DNA of 6,071 nt from Eubacterium sp. (GTDB lineage Bacteria > Bacillota > Clostridia > Lachnospirales > Lachnospiraceae): assembly GCA_017445525.1 (NCBI GenBank), contig JAFSTZ010000388.1, forward strand, positions 1-6,071. The letters run 5' to 3'. Both the position numbers and the translations under genes were made by a program. Below, in pieces: positions 1-6,071 of the stretch (the first letter of the stretch is position 1; the number at the start of each line of letters is the position of its first letter). The notes beneath the pieces are model-generated. The model searched no databases. It was not told the DNA's origin and was given only the letters and a program-made list of their open reading frames with translations.

Positions 1-48
1 CCTCTTGATCCCAAATCAAGCACTCTAGCCAAGCTGAGCTATACCCCG
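1..48 (-). tRNA. tRNA-Pro (anticodon UGG), 5' part, cut by window edge
   Basis: Read on the minus strand from 48, the sequence begins with acceptor strand CGGGGTA. It continues with TA at tRNA positions 8-9 and a D arm with stem GCTC/GAGT and a loop containing TTGG. The anticodon arm has 5-bp stem CTTGA/TCAAG and loop TTTGGGA, placing anticodon TGG at window 11-13, which reads proline CCN codons. The variable loop, T arm and 3' acceptor strand lie beyond the left edge, so maturation and an encoded CCA cannot be judged. The gene follows clpX in the same direction but has its own very strong promoter at 112-140, so it is probably transcribed independently and trimmed by RNase P. Confidence 0.93.
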
Positions 49-111
49 AGCGTCGTTTCCGGGGTTTTTGCCATTTTGATTCTGCACCCCAATGCTTAAA
101 CAACACACAAG

Positions 112-140
112 ATTATACTATCTAACACGTTTTTTGTCAA
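112..140 (-). promoter_or_regulatory. Consensus sigma-A promoter of tRNA-Pro
   Basis: On the minus strand, TTGACA (135-140) and TATAAT (112-117) are separated by exactly 17 bases, so both hexamers match the consensus perfectly. An A-rich stretch just upstream (141-155, minus-strand AATAATAAAAAAACA) looks like an UP element. Transcription would start near 105, giving a 5' leader of about 57 bases before the tRNA at 48. Such a strong promoter fits a stable-RNA gene. Confidence 0.9.
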
Positions 141-200
141 TGTTTTTTTATTATTATGGAATCTTTCCTTATATAAATATATAAATAAGATTACGCTATG

Positions 201-1661
201 TTAGTACGCACCCCTCATCCTGATCTGAGGTGCTCCCTTGCCCAGGATATAATCTCTGGTTATGGTCACCTCGCCGATGCTGTCATCCTTCGGTATCTCA
301 TACATGATATCCACCATAAACTCCTCGATGATGGATCTGAGTGCTCTGGCACCGGTCTTTCTCTCCACAGCCTGCTTTGCCACTTCTCTGAGAGCATCCT
401 CCTCAAAGTTCAGCTTGACCTCATCCATCTCGAGAAGCTTCTGATACTGCTTCACGATCGCGTTTCTCGGCTCGGTCAGAACTCGCATCAGCTTGTCTTC
501 ATCAAGATTTGACAGAGAGAAAACTATGGGAAGTCGTCCGATAAACTCCGGAATCAATCCGAATTCTCTGATATCTTCTGTCTTAACCTTACTAAAAATA
601 TCGTCATCTTCATCATACTTGTCTTTTAATACGGAACCGAATCCCATCGTGCCCGAACTCAGGAGTCTCTTCTTGATGATATCCTCAAGTCCCGGGAACG
701 CACCTCCGCATATAAACAGGATATGACTGGTATTTACGGTGGTCATCGGCACCATGGCGTTTTTATTGGTGGCACCGACAGGAACCTCGATATCCGATCC
801 CTCGAGTAGCTTCAGGAGTGCCTGCTGCACTGCATCACCCGATATGTCACGGCTGTGGGTGTTCGTCTTTTTCGCCAGCTTGTCGATCTCATCAATATAA
901 ATAATACCGCGCTCGGCAAGCTCTACGTCGTTACCCGCTTTGTCAAGGAGCTTTGATACCACGCTCTCCACATCATCACCGATGTATCCGGCCTCGGTAA
1001 GCGCCGTAGCGTCCGCTATCGCAAGAGGAACCTGGAGAAGCTTTGCCATGGTCTTTACCATATATGTCTTGCCACTTCCCGTGGGTCCGAGCATAAGCAT
1101 GTTGGACTTCTCGATCTCGATACCGTCAAGCTTCACGCCCTTCTGCGGCTCACCACCCTCTGACTCTTCCTCTTCACGAAGCTCAGCCATCACTCTCTTG
1201 TAGTGGTTGTATACGCCGACCGCAAGCACCTTTTTGGCCTGCTCCTGTCCGACCACATACTCATCGAGATTGCCCTTGATGACGTGCGGAGCAGGCAGGT
1301 TCTTGATATCAAGTGCTGCCGACTTCGGCTCATCTTCCTTTTTCTTTTTCTTCTTCTTTACGGCATGCTTCATCTGAAACTCATCCGGCGGAACTATGCC
1401 CATGCCGCTGATATTCATGATATCCTGCGGCGAGAGTCCCTGTATCCCGGGGAAACCGGTCGCCGAGATCTGATCCAGTGTGTTCTGCATGCAGTCCGAA
1501 CATATACAAATATTGTTCGGGATCACTATCATCTTGTCCACCTTTGACTCCGGCCGGTGGCACATATAACACACGCGCTCGTACTCACTCTTATCAGACG
1601 CCCCATTATTACTATTGGATGCCGTGCCGTTGTTATTGCTTGTTATCTCATTATCACTCAT
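201..1661 (-). CDS. clpX: ClpX-family AAA+ unfoldase, divergent form
   Basis: The 486-residue protein has the domain order of ClpX, the hexameric ATPase that unfolds proteins and feeds them to ClpP in the cytoplasm. Residues 1-28 are Asn/Ser-rich. A four-Cys zinc module follows (C31, C34, C54, C57), then a linker with seven consecutive Lys (102-108), then the AAA+ core. Core motifs are Walker A GPTGSGKT (192-199), pore loop GYIG (225-228), Walker B IIYIDE (253-258), arginine finger in EFIGRLP (R376) and sensor-2 GAR (R439). It is longer than usual for the family (about 420). The substrate-binding RKH loop reads NKN (299-301), the pore-2 loop is about two residues shorter than in typical ClpX, and the ClpP-docking IGF tripeptide is MGF (339-341). 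Start: ATG at 1661 follows GAGG (1671-1674) with a 9-base spacer. No clpP, tig or lon is in the window. The family call is secure; whether this is the main ClpX or a paralog is open. Confidence 0.9.
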   Translation of the reverse strand: MSDNEITSNNNGTASNSNNGASDKSEYERVCYMCHRPESKVDKMIVIPNNICICSDCMQNTLDQISATGFPGIQGLSPQDIMNISGMGIVPPDEFQMKHAVKKKKKKKEDEPKSAALDIKNLPAPHVIKGNLDEYVVGQEQAKKVLAVGVYNHYKRVMAELREEEESEGGEPQKGVKLDGIEIEKSNMLMLGPTGSGKTYMVKTMAKLLQVPLAIADATALTEAGYIGDDVESVVSKLLDKAGNDVELAERGIIYIDEIDKLAKKTNTHSRDISGDAVQQALLKLLEGSDIEVPVGATNKNAMVPMTTVNTSHILFICGGAFPGLEDIIKKRLLSSGTMGFGSVLKDKYDEDDDIFSKVKTEDIREFGLIPEFIGRLPIVFSLSNLDEDKLMRVLTEPRNAIVKQYQKLLEMDEVKLNFEEDALREVAKQAVERKTGARALRSIIEEFMVDIMYEIPKDDSIGEVTITRDYILGKGAPQIRMRGAY

Positions 1662-1704
1662 ATTTTACAACCTCATAATCATTCTGTGCCGTTATACTGT
1701 CGCA

Positions 1705-1781
1705 GGGAGCGGCGTTCGAAGTTTATTTCGAACACACTTCATATGTGTGAGAGAAATAAACTCTCGAACATAAGCGCTCCC
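1705..1781. repeat. 77-base multi-palindromic element with two alternative folds
   Basis: In the gap between the aminotransferase and clpX, four nested arm pairs are perfect. They are GGGAGCG/CGCTCCC (1705-1711 with 1775-1781), GTTCGA/TCGAAC (1714-1719 with 1764-1769), GTTTATTTC/GAAATAAAC (1721-1729 with 1753-1761) and CACAC/GTGTG (1733-1737 with 1745-1749). Together they make a rod of 27 pairs. The same bases can instead form three side-by-side hairpins inside the outer 7-bp stem: GTTCGAA/TTCGAAC (1714-1733), CACAC/GTGTG (1733-1749) and GAGAG/CTCTC (1749-1765). No T-run follows on either strand, so it is not a standard intrinsic terminator. It could be a small palindromic repeat, an mRNA processing or stability element, or a leader structure for clpX. 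I cannot tell which. Confidence 0.85.
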
Positions 1782-1812
1782 GTCCAATAAATTACTATCA
1801 TATAGATTCATA

Positions 1813-2871
1813 TCAGATTATCTCATCAATAGCAGCAAACAAATCGTTCATTTGATTATCCGTACCGATAGTGATCCTCAGATAGTTATCGATCCTCGGC
1901 AGACTGAAATGCCTCACATAGATATTTCTCAGTCGCAGCTCATCACTGATATCCACTGCACTCTTGACAGCATGTGTCACAAATACAAAGTTCGTACCGG
2001 ACGGCAGCACGCTGAACCCCCTTCTCTTGAGCTCAAGCACCGTGCGTGCCCTTGTCCGTATCACATCCTCGATCCTGTCCCTGAAGTACTTATCATCACC
2101 GACTGATGCCACAGCTGCAGCCAGTGATGTTGACGATATGGGATAGGAGTTTATGGACTGAGCCACATCCTCCATAGCCTTTATAAGCCTCTTTCCTGCG
2201 ATGGCAAAGCCTATCCTCGCACCTGCCATGGCTCTGGACTTGGAGAAGGTCCTGACCACAACCAGGTTGTCATATTTATCTATGAGCGGCAAAACGGAGA
2301 CACCGCTATAATCCGCATACGCTTCATCAACTACCACAATAACATCACGATTGGCCGCTATGATCTTCTCAACCTTTTTGGCATCCATCGCCACTCCTGT
2401 AGGAGCATTTGGATTTGCGATAACCACTCCTCCACAGTTACCTCGTTCATAATCATCGGTATTTATAACGAAACCCTCATCCAGAGGGATCTCCTCATAA
2501 GGAATACCGTATACCTTTGCCCACACCGGATAAAAGGAGTATGTCACATCCGGAAACAGCACAGGCTGATCTGAGTTAAAAAATGTCAAAAACCCTATCG
2601 CCAACACATCATCCGAACCGCTGCCGATAAATATCCTATCCCTGTCAACACCATAGTACCCGGCCAGAGTATTTTTCAAAGACTTCGCCGTAGGATCAGG
2701 ATATTTCCTGTAACTTTCTTCGATTTTCATCTCCTCCAACGCCTTGATGACTGCGGGCGAAGGCGGATATGGATTTTCATTGGTATTTAACTTGATCACG
2801 TCGCTCACCTGGGGCTGCTCCCCCGGCACATACGGATCGACCTTTCTTATGTTCTTCTCCCATTCAGGCAT
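1813..2871 (-). CDS. hisC: Histidinol-phosphate aminotransferase-like PLP enzyme
   Basis: This 352-residue protein is a fold-type I (class I/II) aminotransferase of the HisC group. HisC transfers the amino group from glutamate to imidazole-acetol phosphate in histidine synthesis, in the cytoplasm. Visible marks are the N-terminal KLNTNENPYPPSP (27-39), NPNAPTG (153-159), DEAYADY (182-188), the PLP Schiff-base lysine K211 in TFSKS, R219 in GARIGFAIA, and R332 in NYLRITIG, the expected carboxylate-binding Arg. Length is normal for the family. The ATG at 2871 lies inside the end of the preceding gene, whose TGA is at 2864-2866, so the two overlap by 8 bases. A strong SD, AGAAGGAG (2882-2889), sits in that gene with a 10-base spacer, pointing to coupled translation. 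No other his genes are present. HisC-like enzymes can accept aromatic or other substrates, so the exact reaction is inferred from similarity only. Confidence 0.85.
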   Translation of the reverse strand: MPEWEKNIRKVDPYVPGEQPQVSDVIKLNTNENPYPPSPAVIKALEEMKIEESYRKYPDPTAKSLKNTLAGYYGVDRDRIFIGSGSDDVLAIGFLTFFNSDQPVLFPDVTYSFYPVWAKVYGIPYEEIPLDEGFVINTDDYERGNCGGVVIANPNAPTGVAMDAKKVEKIIAANRDVIVVVDEAYADYSGVSVLPLIDKYDNLVVVRTFSKSRAMAGARIGFAIAGKRLIKAMEDVAQSINSYPISSTSLAAAVASVGDDKYFRDRIEDVIRTRARTVLELKRRGFSVLPSGTNFVFVTHAVKSAVDISDELRLRNIYVRHFSLPRIDNYLRITIGTDNQMNDLFAAIDEII

Positions 2872-4834
2872 TTTCGATCAACTCCTTCTGTTGCTTATGA
2901 CACATCGACTCGGCAGCATACCCGACTCCGAGCATACACCAGTAAATCGACGTTATACCTACAAGAGAGTCATTGGCAATACCTACAAACATAAACCCTG
3001 ATGCGGCTGTAGCAGTTGCAAGCACGACTCCAAACGGTGTTGTACCCTTTTCAAGCTTCAGTCTGTTTTTACCATAGCAAAGCCTGAATACTCTGATCAT
3101 AAACAACACATATAGAAATACCATCGCTGCAACTACAAGAAATCCATCCTGCACCCATATCTGCATATACATATTATGCGGCTTAGACGTGGTCATATTT
3201 TTATAAGCGCCGTAACCCTTCCCTACATAGTCAAAGTTCGGGTAATAGTATACAAAGTTGTCCGGACCGTATCCGGTAAGCATACAACGTACCAATAACG
3301 GGAATGTCCTCGCCCATATGTATCCACGTCCCGATGCAAAATCATCGTTGTTTCTAAAGCCCCATTTATCTATATAATAAATATTATCTGTACGATCAAA
3401 ATCATTTAAGTGCATGATCTTTTCACCGGTATACTTAAACCGGAACGTGCCTTCAGCTTCGGGATCAAGGATATAGAGCAAAGAAACATAACCGTAGTTG
3501 TTCTCCTCTGTCTGCTCTACCATCACATCCGTTACCACATCTGTATAGAACTCAAATCCGGGATATCCGTCCTGGTTTATCTTTGCGTGTCCGTTTCCAT
3601 CAACCTCATATGATATGTTCTCTCCCTTATCATCAGTAAGTGTTATCAGCTTGTCCACACTGGAATTAAGTGCCCACAGCGGATCCGTCAACGCATCTTT
3701 ATTCAGATTTACGACCATCTTACGGCCGTCCATAAGAAATACATCGATATGATCCTTATGATTTTTCATATTGTCAATGCTCTGAACTCCCTTACTCTGT
3801 TCAGGTGATGCAAACAGTTTATCCATAAAGCCGGATGAAACCATCACCACCATAGCTCCCGCGATCAAAACTCCGACAATACTAAGTGTTATCACTCTTC
3901 CCTTTTTCTTAAGTAAAGGTATGATCAATACAACCAGAACAGCTACCGCAAATACTACGGAAAGCATACCGGTCAGAGAGTGTGACGAATACAGAGAAAT
4001 GATCAACATGACCGAGGTAATAAGTGCAAATATTTTTCTGTACAACTTATCTCCGAATATTGTAAGATAAGCAGTATACGGAAGGACTACAGTGACATAA
4101 GAGCCCATATAGTTCGGGTTATATAATGTTGCGTAAGCTGTATTATCAGTAAAAATAGAACCGATCTGGAATGAATCGTAATCAATCTGATCTCTGATCT
4201 CAGCGGTCACCAGATACTTTGCCAGATCAGTACTCATCCAGTCAAAGCCCAATGTCTGCAGAAATCCCAAAAGACCGATCAAAAATCCCCCGATCATGAC
4301 AGCATCAAGTATGAACTTGATAACCTTTATCGTCTTTATATAGCCGAATGCCAGATAAAAAGAACCCACATAAGTAAGAAGAATAAAACATCCCTCAAAC
4401 TCTTCGACACCACCCAGAAACGCGTCACTCATATGCTCGGACAAAAACGATGAAACCAGGGTTATCAGTCCGAAGATGCCCATAGCTACAACCGGTGATA
4501 TATTTCTCTTTTCCTTCAGAAAACTATGATCATAAAAAGGCACCACTAATGCGAGAATAACAAGGATAAGTGCACCGACTATCCTCAAAAAAAAGGATTT
4601 ATAATACAGAAAAAAATCATCTATGCTTCCATCCAACGAGAACCATTCATAGTTTTCAAGACCACAATCAAAATGATGTATAATAGTGATAAGCGGGATC
4701 ACCACAAGTATTACCGCGATAGGAATGAAAACCCACCTCGGCAGTGACTTGACAGTATTAACTACCACTTCTTCCTGTACTGCATTATTCATCATCTTGC
4801 TCTTATTGTTGTATTTAACATTTTTCTGTTTCAT
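2864..4834 (-). CDS. O-antigen ligase/Wzy-type polytopic membrane protein
   Basis: The 656-residue protein has about nine hydrophobic segments in residues 33-335, a large polar region at about 336-502, then three more membrane segments (about 562-583, 602-620, 625-642). Family-like marks are NPNYMG (239-244), the R503-G-Y-I-W motif opening the C-terminal ligase region, LTGYGPDNF (519-527) and KPHNMY with H553. In this family these regions bind a lipid-linked glycan and transfer or polymerise it on the outer face of the membrane. In a Gram-positive cell it would act on a wall polysaccharide, teichoic-type polymer or exopolysaccharide; the substrate is unknown. I chose ATG 4834 because AAGGAGA (4841-4847) precedes it by 6 bases. 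An in-frame ATG at 4867 (11 residues longer) also has a GAGG 8 bases upstream, so it remains possible. The gene is head-to-head with a secreted amidase and overlaps hisC. Confidence 0.8.
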   Translation of the reverse strand: MKQKNVKYNNKSKMMNNAVQEEVVVNTVKSLPRWVFIPIAVILVVIPLITIIHHFDCGLENYEWFSLDGSIDDFFLYYKSFFLRIVGALILVILALVVPFYDHSFLKEKRNISPVVAMGIFGLITLVSSFLSEHMSDAFLGGVEEFEGCFILLTYVGSFYLAFGYIKTIKVIKFILDAVMIGGFLIGLLGFLQTLGFDWMSTDLAKYLVTAEIRDQIDYDSFQIGSIFTDNTAYATLYNPNYMGSYVTVVLPYTAYLTIFGDKLYRKIFALITSVMLIISLYSSHSLTGMLSVVFAVAVLVVLIIPLLKKKGRVITLSIVGVLIAGAMVVMVSSGFMDKLFASPEQSKGVQSIDNMKNHKDHIDVFLMDGRKMVVNLNKDALTDPLWALNSSVDKLITLTDDKGENISYEVDGNGHAKINQDGYPGFEFYTDVVTDVMVEQTEENNYGYVSLLYILDPEAEGTFRFKYTGEKIMHLNDFDRTDNIYYIDKWGFRNNDDFASGRGYIWARTFPLLVRCMLTGYGPDNFVYYYPNFDYVGKGYGAYKNMTTSKPHNMYMQIWVQDGFLVVAAMVFLYVLFMIRVFRLCYGKNRLKLEKGTTPFGVVLATATAASGFMFVGIANDSLVGITSIYWCMLGVGYAAESMCHKQQKELIENA

Positions 4835-4840
4835 CGTATT

Positions 4841-4847
4841 TCTCCTT
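4841..4847 (-). promoter_or_regulatory. Shine-Dalgarno site deciding the ligase start
   Basis: On the minus strand this reads AAGGAGA, 6 bases before ATG 4832-4834. It is a better match than the GAGG (4876-4879) ahead of the alternative ATG at 4865-4867. It also gives a start just before the basic, Asn-rich N-terminus MKQKNVKYNN, which suits a cytoplasmic tail before the first membrane segment. Confidence 0.65.
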
Positions 4848-4927
4848 ATAATATTGTCACACGCCATATATGATACCTCAGATTAGTTAAAAAGACAAGT
4901 ATAAAATTCAAGAAAGCAATAAAAATC

Positions 4928-4956
4928 TTGCGTGAAAACACTTTTTGTGTTAAAAT
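4928..4956 (+). promoter_or_regulatory. Sigma-A promoter of the amidase gene
   Basis: TTGCGT (4928-4933) and TAAAAT (4951-4956) are spaced by 17 bases, and a TGT at 4948-4950 gives an extended -10 (TGN before the hexamer). The start of transcription would be near 4963, leaving a leader of about 28 bases. The spacer contains the inverted repeat AACAC-TTTTT-GTGTT (4937-4951), a possible regulator site. Confidence 0.75.
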
Positions 4957-4990
4957 ATTAACCACAGAAATTTATACAAGGGAGAGAACG

Positions 4991-5722
4991 ATGAAACGAA
5001 AACTACGATTATTTGCCTTGATAACTGCCGTATTCATGCTGATGGCCGCACAACCGCAGACATTAGTAAGAGCAGATGAAGTCGACGATAAGCCCGTGGT
5101 ATGCATAGATCCCGGACATCAGAGGCACGCCAATCTCAGTCAGGAGCCGATAGGACCGGGTGCTTCGGAGACCAAGTACAAGGTTACCGGCGGTGCGACG
5201 GGCTGTGTTACCCACGTACCGGAGTACAAGCTGGTGCTGAGAGTATCAAAGAAGCTTCGCAGGGAGCTCAAAAACCGCGGATACAAAGTCATCATGACCA
5301 GAACTACGCACGATGTCAACATCTCAAACGCCGAGAGAGCAAAGATAGCAAACGATGCGGGTGCCGACGTATTTATCCGAATCCACGCAAACTCCGATGA
5401 CTCATCGTCAGTCAAAGGTGCGCTGACCTGTGCCCCGTCCTCCTCAAACAGATATCTGAGCAAAAGAGTGCGCAGGAGGAGCCAGAAGCTGTCAAAGCAG
5501 GTGCTGAACTCGTTTTGTGCAGCTACGGGAGCGAGGAATCGAGGCGTGATGTATACGGACGCCATGTCAGGCATCAACTGGTGCACGGTTCCGGTGACCA
5601 TCATGGAGATGGGATTTATGTCAAACCCGGAAGAGGACCGACTGATGGAGGATGCAGACTATCAGGATAAGATGGTAAAAGGCATGGCAGACGGTATAGA
5701 TGCTTTTCTGGGGAATAGCTGA
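4991..5722 (+). CDS. Secreted N-acetylmuramoyl-L-alanine amidase (Amidase_3)
   Basis: This 243-residue zinc amidase of the Amidase_3 (LytC/AmiC-like) family cleaves the bond between N-acetylmuramic acid and L-Ala in peptidoglycan outside the membrane. Residues 1-28 form a signal peptide: basic MKRK, a hydrophobic core, then a likely cleavage at LVRA-DE. The zinc ligands appear as H43 in CIDPGHQ, E78 in HVPEYKL and H132 in IRIHANSDD. The catalytic Glu is E206 in IMEMGFMSNPEE. It is only a catalytic domain, with no visible SH3, LysM or choline-type wall-binding repeats, so targeting must come from the domain itself or a partner. The start is ATG 4991, preceded by GGGAG (4980-4984) with a 6-base spacer. 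A longer reading frame opening at TTG 4928 is rejected because that TTG is the -35 element and the added residues would precede the signal peptide. It is transcribed away from the membrane ligase gene. Confidence 0.92.
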   Translation: MKRKLRLFALITAVFMLMAAQPQTLVRADEVDDKPVVCIDPGHQRHANLSQEPIGPGASETKYKVTGGATGCVTHVPEYKLVLRVSKKLRRELKNRGYKVIMTRTTHDVNISNAERAKIANDAGADVFIRIHANSDDSSSVKGALTCAPSSSNRYLSKRVRRRSQKLSKQVLNSFCAATGARNRGVMYTDAMSGINWCTVPVTIMEMGFMSNPEEDRLMEDADYQDKMVKGMADGIDAFLGNS

Positions 5723-5800
5723 TATTTATGCAGACAATCATCGATAAACACGGATTTAATGAATGTTCCCATCAGACTCATAACAAACGGAGGATACGTG

Positions 5801-6071
5801 ATGAATAAGGTTATAACGATCAACAGACAGTACGGAAGCGGAGGCAGAGAGATCGGCAGGGAACTGGCAACGATCTATGATATCCCGTTTTATGACAACG
5901 AGATCATATCCCGCGCCGCCAAAGAATCGGGATTTGCCGAGGCTGCCTTTGAAAATGCAGAAGAAAAGGCGACCAATTCACTTTTATACTCGATAGCCAT
6001 GGGGATGAATATCTTTTCAGTGCAGGATATCGGTTATGCCGGTCTGTCGCTGGATGACAGGATATTTCTCG
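5801..6071 (+). CDS. Cytidylate kinase-like protein, N-terminal 90 residues, cut by window edge
   Basis: The frame from ATG 5801 is open to the right edge and gives 90 residues beginning MNKVITINRQYGSGGREIG. This matches the start of the cytidylate-kinase-like P-loop family (Cytidylate_kin_2 type). A nucleotide-binding loop sits at about 9-19, then YDIPFYDNEII (26-36), where CMP-kinase-type proteins have a similar DxxYYD-like segment. The loop reads GSGGREIG and lacks the usual Lys-Ser/Thr of a Walker A, which I recall as normal for this family rather than damage. A strong SD, GGAGG (5789-5793), lies 7 bases upstream. The gene follows the amidase by 78 bases with no terminator between them, so it may share its transcript. 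True cytidylate kinases phosphorylate CMP; for this family the substrate is not certain. Confidence 0.85.
   Translation, partial: MNKVITINRQYGSGGREIGRELATIYDIPFYDNEIISRAAKESGFAEAAFENAEEKATNSLLYSIAMGMNIFSVQDIGYAGLSLDDRIFL

Noticed and set aside
43..69. Plus-strand hairpin ACCCCG/CGGGGT followed by TTTTT, like an intrinsic terminator
   Set aside because: It lies across the 5' end of the tRNA on the opposite strand, and no plus-strand gene leads into it in the window; the stem is made of the tRNA acceptor strand and its leader.
158..168. A small hairpin GGAA-TCT-TTCC after the clpX stop as a terminator
   Set aside because: It has only four base pairs and no T-run in the direction of clpX transcription; the clpX transcript may read into the tRNA region.
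1691..1719. A clpX promoter on the minus strand: TATAAC (1691-1696) with TCGAAC (1714-1719) 17 bases upstream
   Set aside because: The -10 is good but the -35 matches only three of six bases and lies inside the palindrome; too weak to list, though a promoter somewhere here is plausible.
1705..1781. A tRNA gene, suggested by the 77-base length, 7-bp outer stem and a 5-bp/7-base arm with T-CAT-A loop
   Set aside because: There is no GTTCRA T-loop in the right place, the third hairpin does not abut the outer stem (9 unpaired bases), the D-arm position has a 7-bp stem, and no CCA follows. Tandem local palindromes explain the shape.
4898..4903. A ligase-gene promoter on the minus strand with -10 TATACT
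   Set aside because: No convincing -35 lies 16-18 bases upstream and there is no extended -10, so the position is a guess.
5140..5604. A 154-codon minus-strand frame opposite the amidase
   Set aside because: It is a mirror of the amidase codons with no family signature or SD; the sense-strand protein has all its catalytic residues.
5728..5808. A 26-codon plus-strand frame (MQTIIDKHGF...) between amidase and the kinase-like gene, overlapping its start
   Set aside because: It has no well-placed SD, no recognisable features, and its end overlaps the strong SD and ATG of the next gene; likely chance.

Overview
The window looks like chromosomal DNA from a low-to-mid GC Firmicute, most likely a Lachnospiraceae-type gut or rumen clostridium. 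This is inference. It rests on strong AGGAGG-like Shine-Dalgarno sites, sigma-A type promoters, a Gram-positive secreted amidase and a cytidylate-kinase-like protein of a style common in that group. No phage, transposon or CRISPR signature is visible.

Layout: four genes lie on the minus strand from about 4834 down to 1, and two lie on the plus strand from 4991 to the right edge. On the minus strand, in transcription order, there is a polytopic membrane protein of the O-antigen ligase/Wzy polymerase type (2864-4834). It overlaps a histidinol-phosphate-aminotransferase-like gene by 8 bases (1813-2871). A 151-base gap follows that holds a striking 77-base multi-palindrome (1705-1781). Next come a ClpX-family unfoldase of unusual sequence (201-1661), a perfect consensus promoter (112-140) and the 5' part of tRNA-Pro(UGG), cut by the left edge (1-48).

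On the plus strand, a sigma-A promoter (4928-4956) drives a secreted zinc N-acetylmuramoyl-L-alanine amidase (4991-5722). It is followed 78 bases later by the start of a cytidylate-kinase-like gene (5801 to beyond 6071).

The divergent pair around 4835-4990 are both cell-envelope genes: one builds or attaches a surface glycan, the other cuts peptidoglycan. The ClpX-like gene has no clpP, tig or lon beside it in the window and differs from standard ClpX at the loops that recognise substrates. The two items most worth following up are that ClpX variant and the bistable palindrome just upstream of it.
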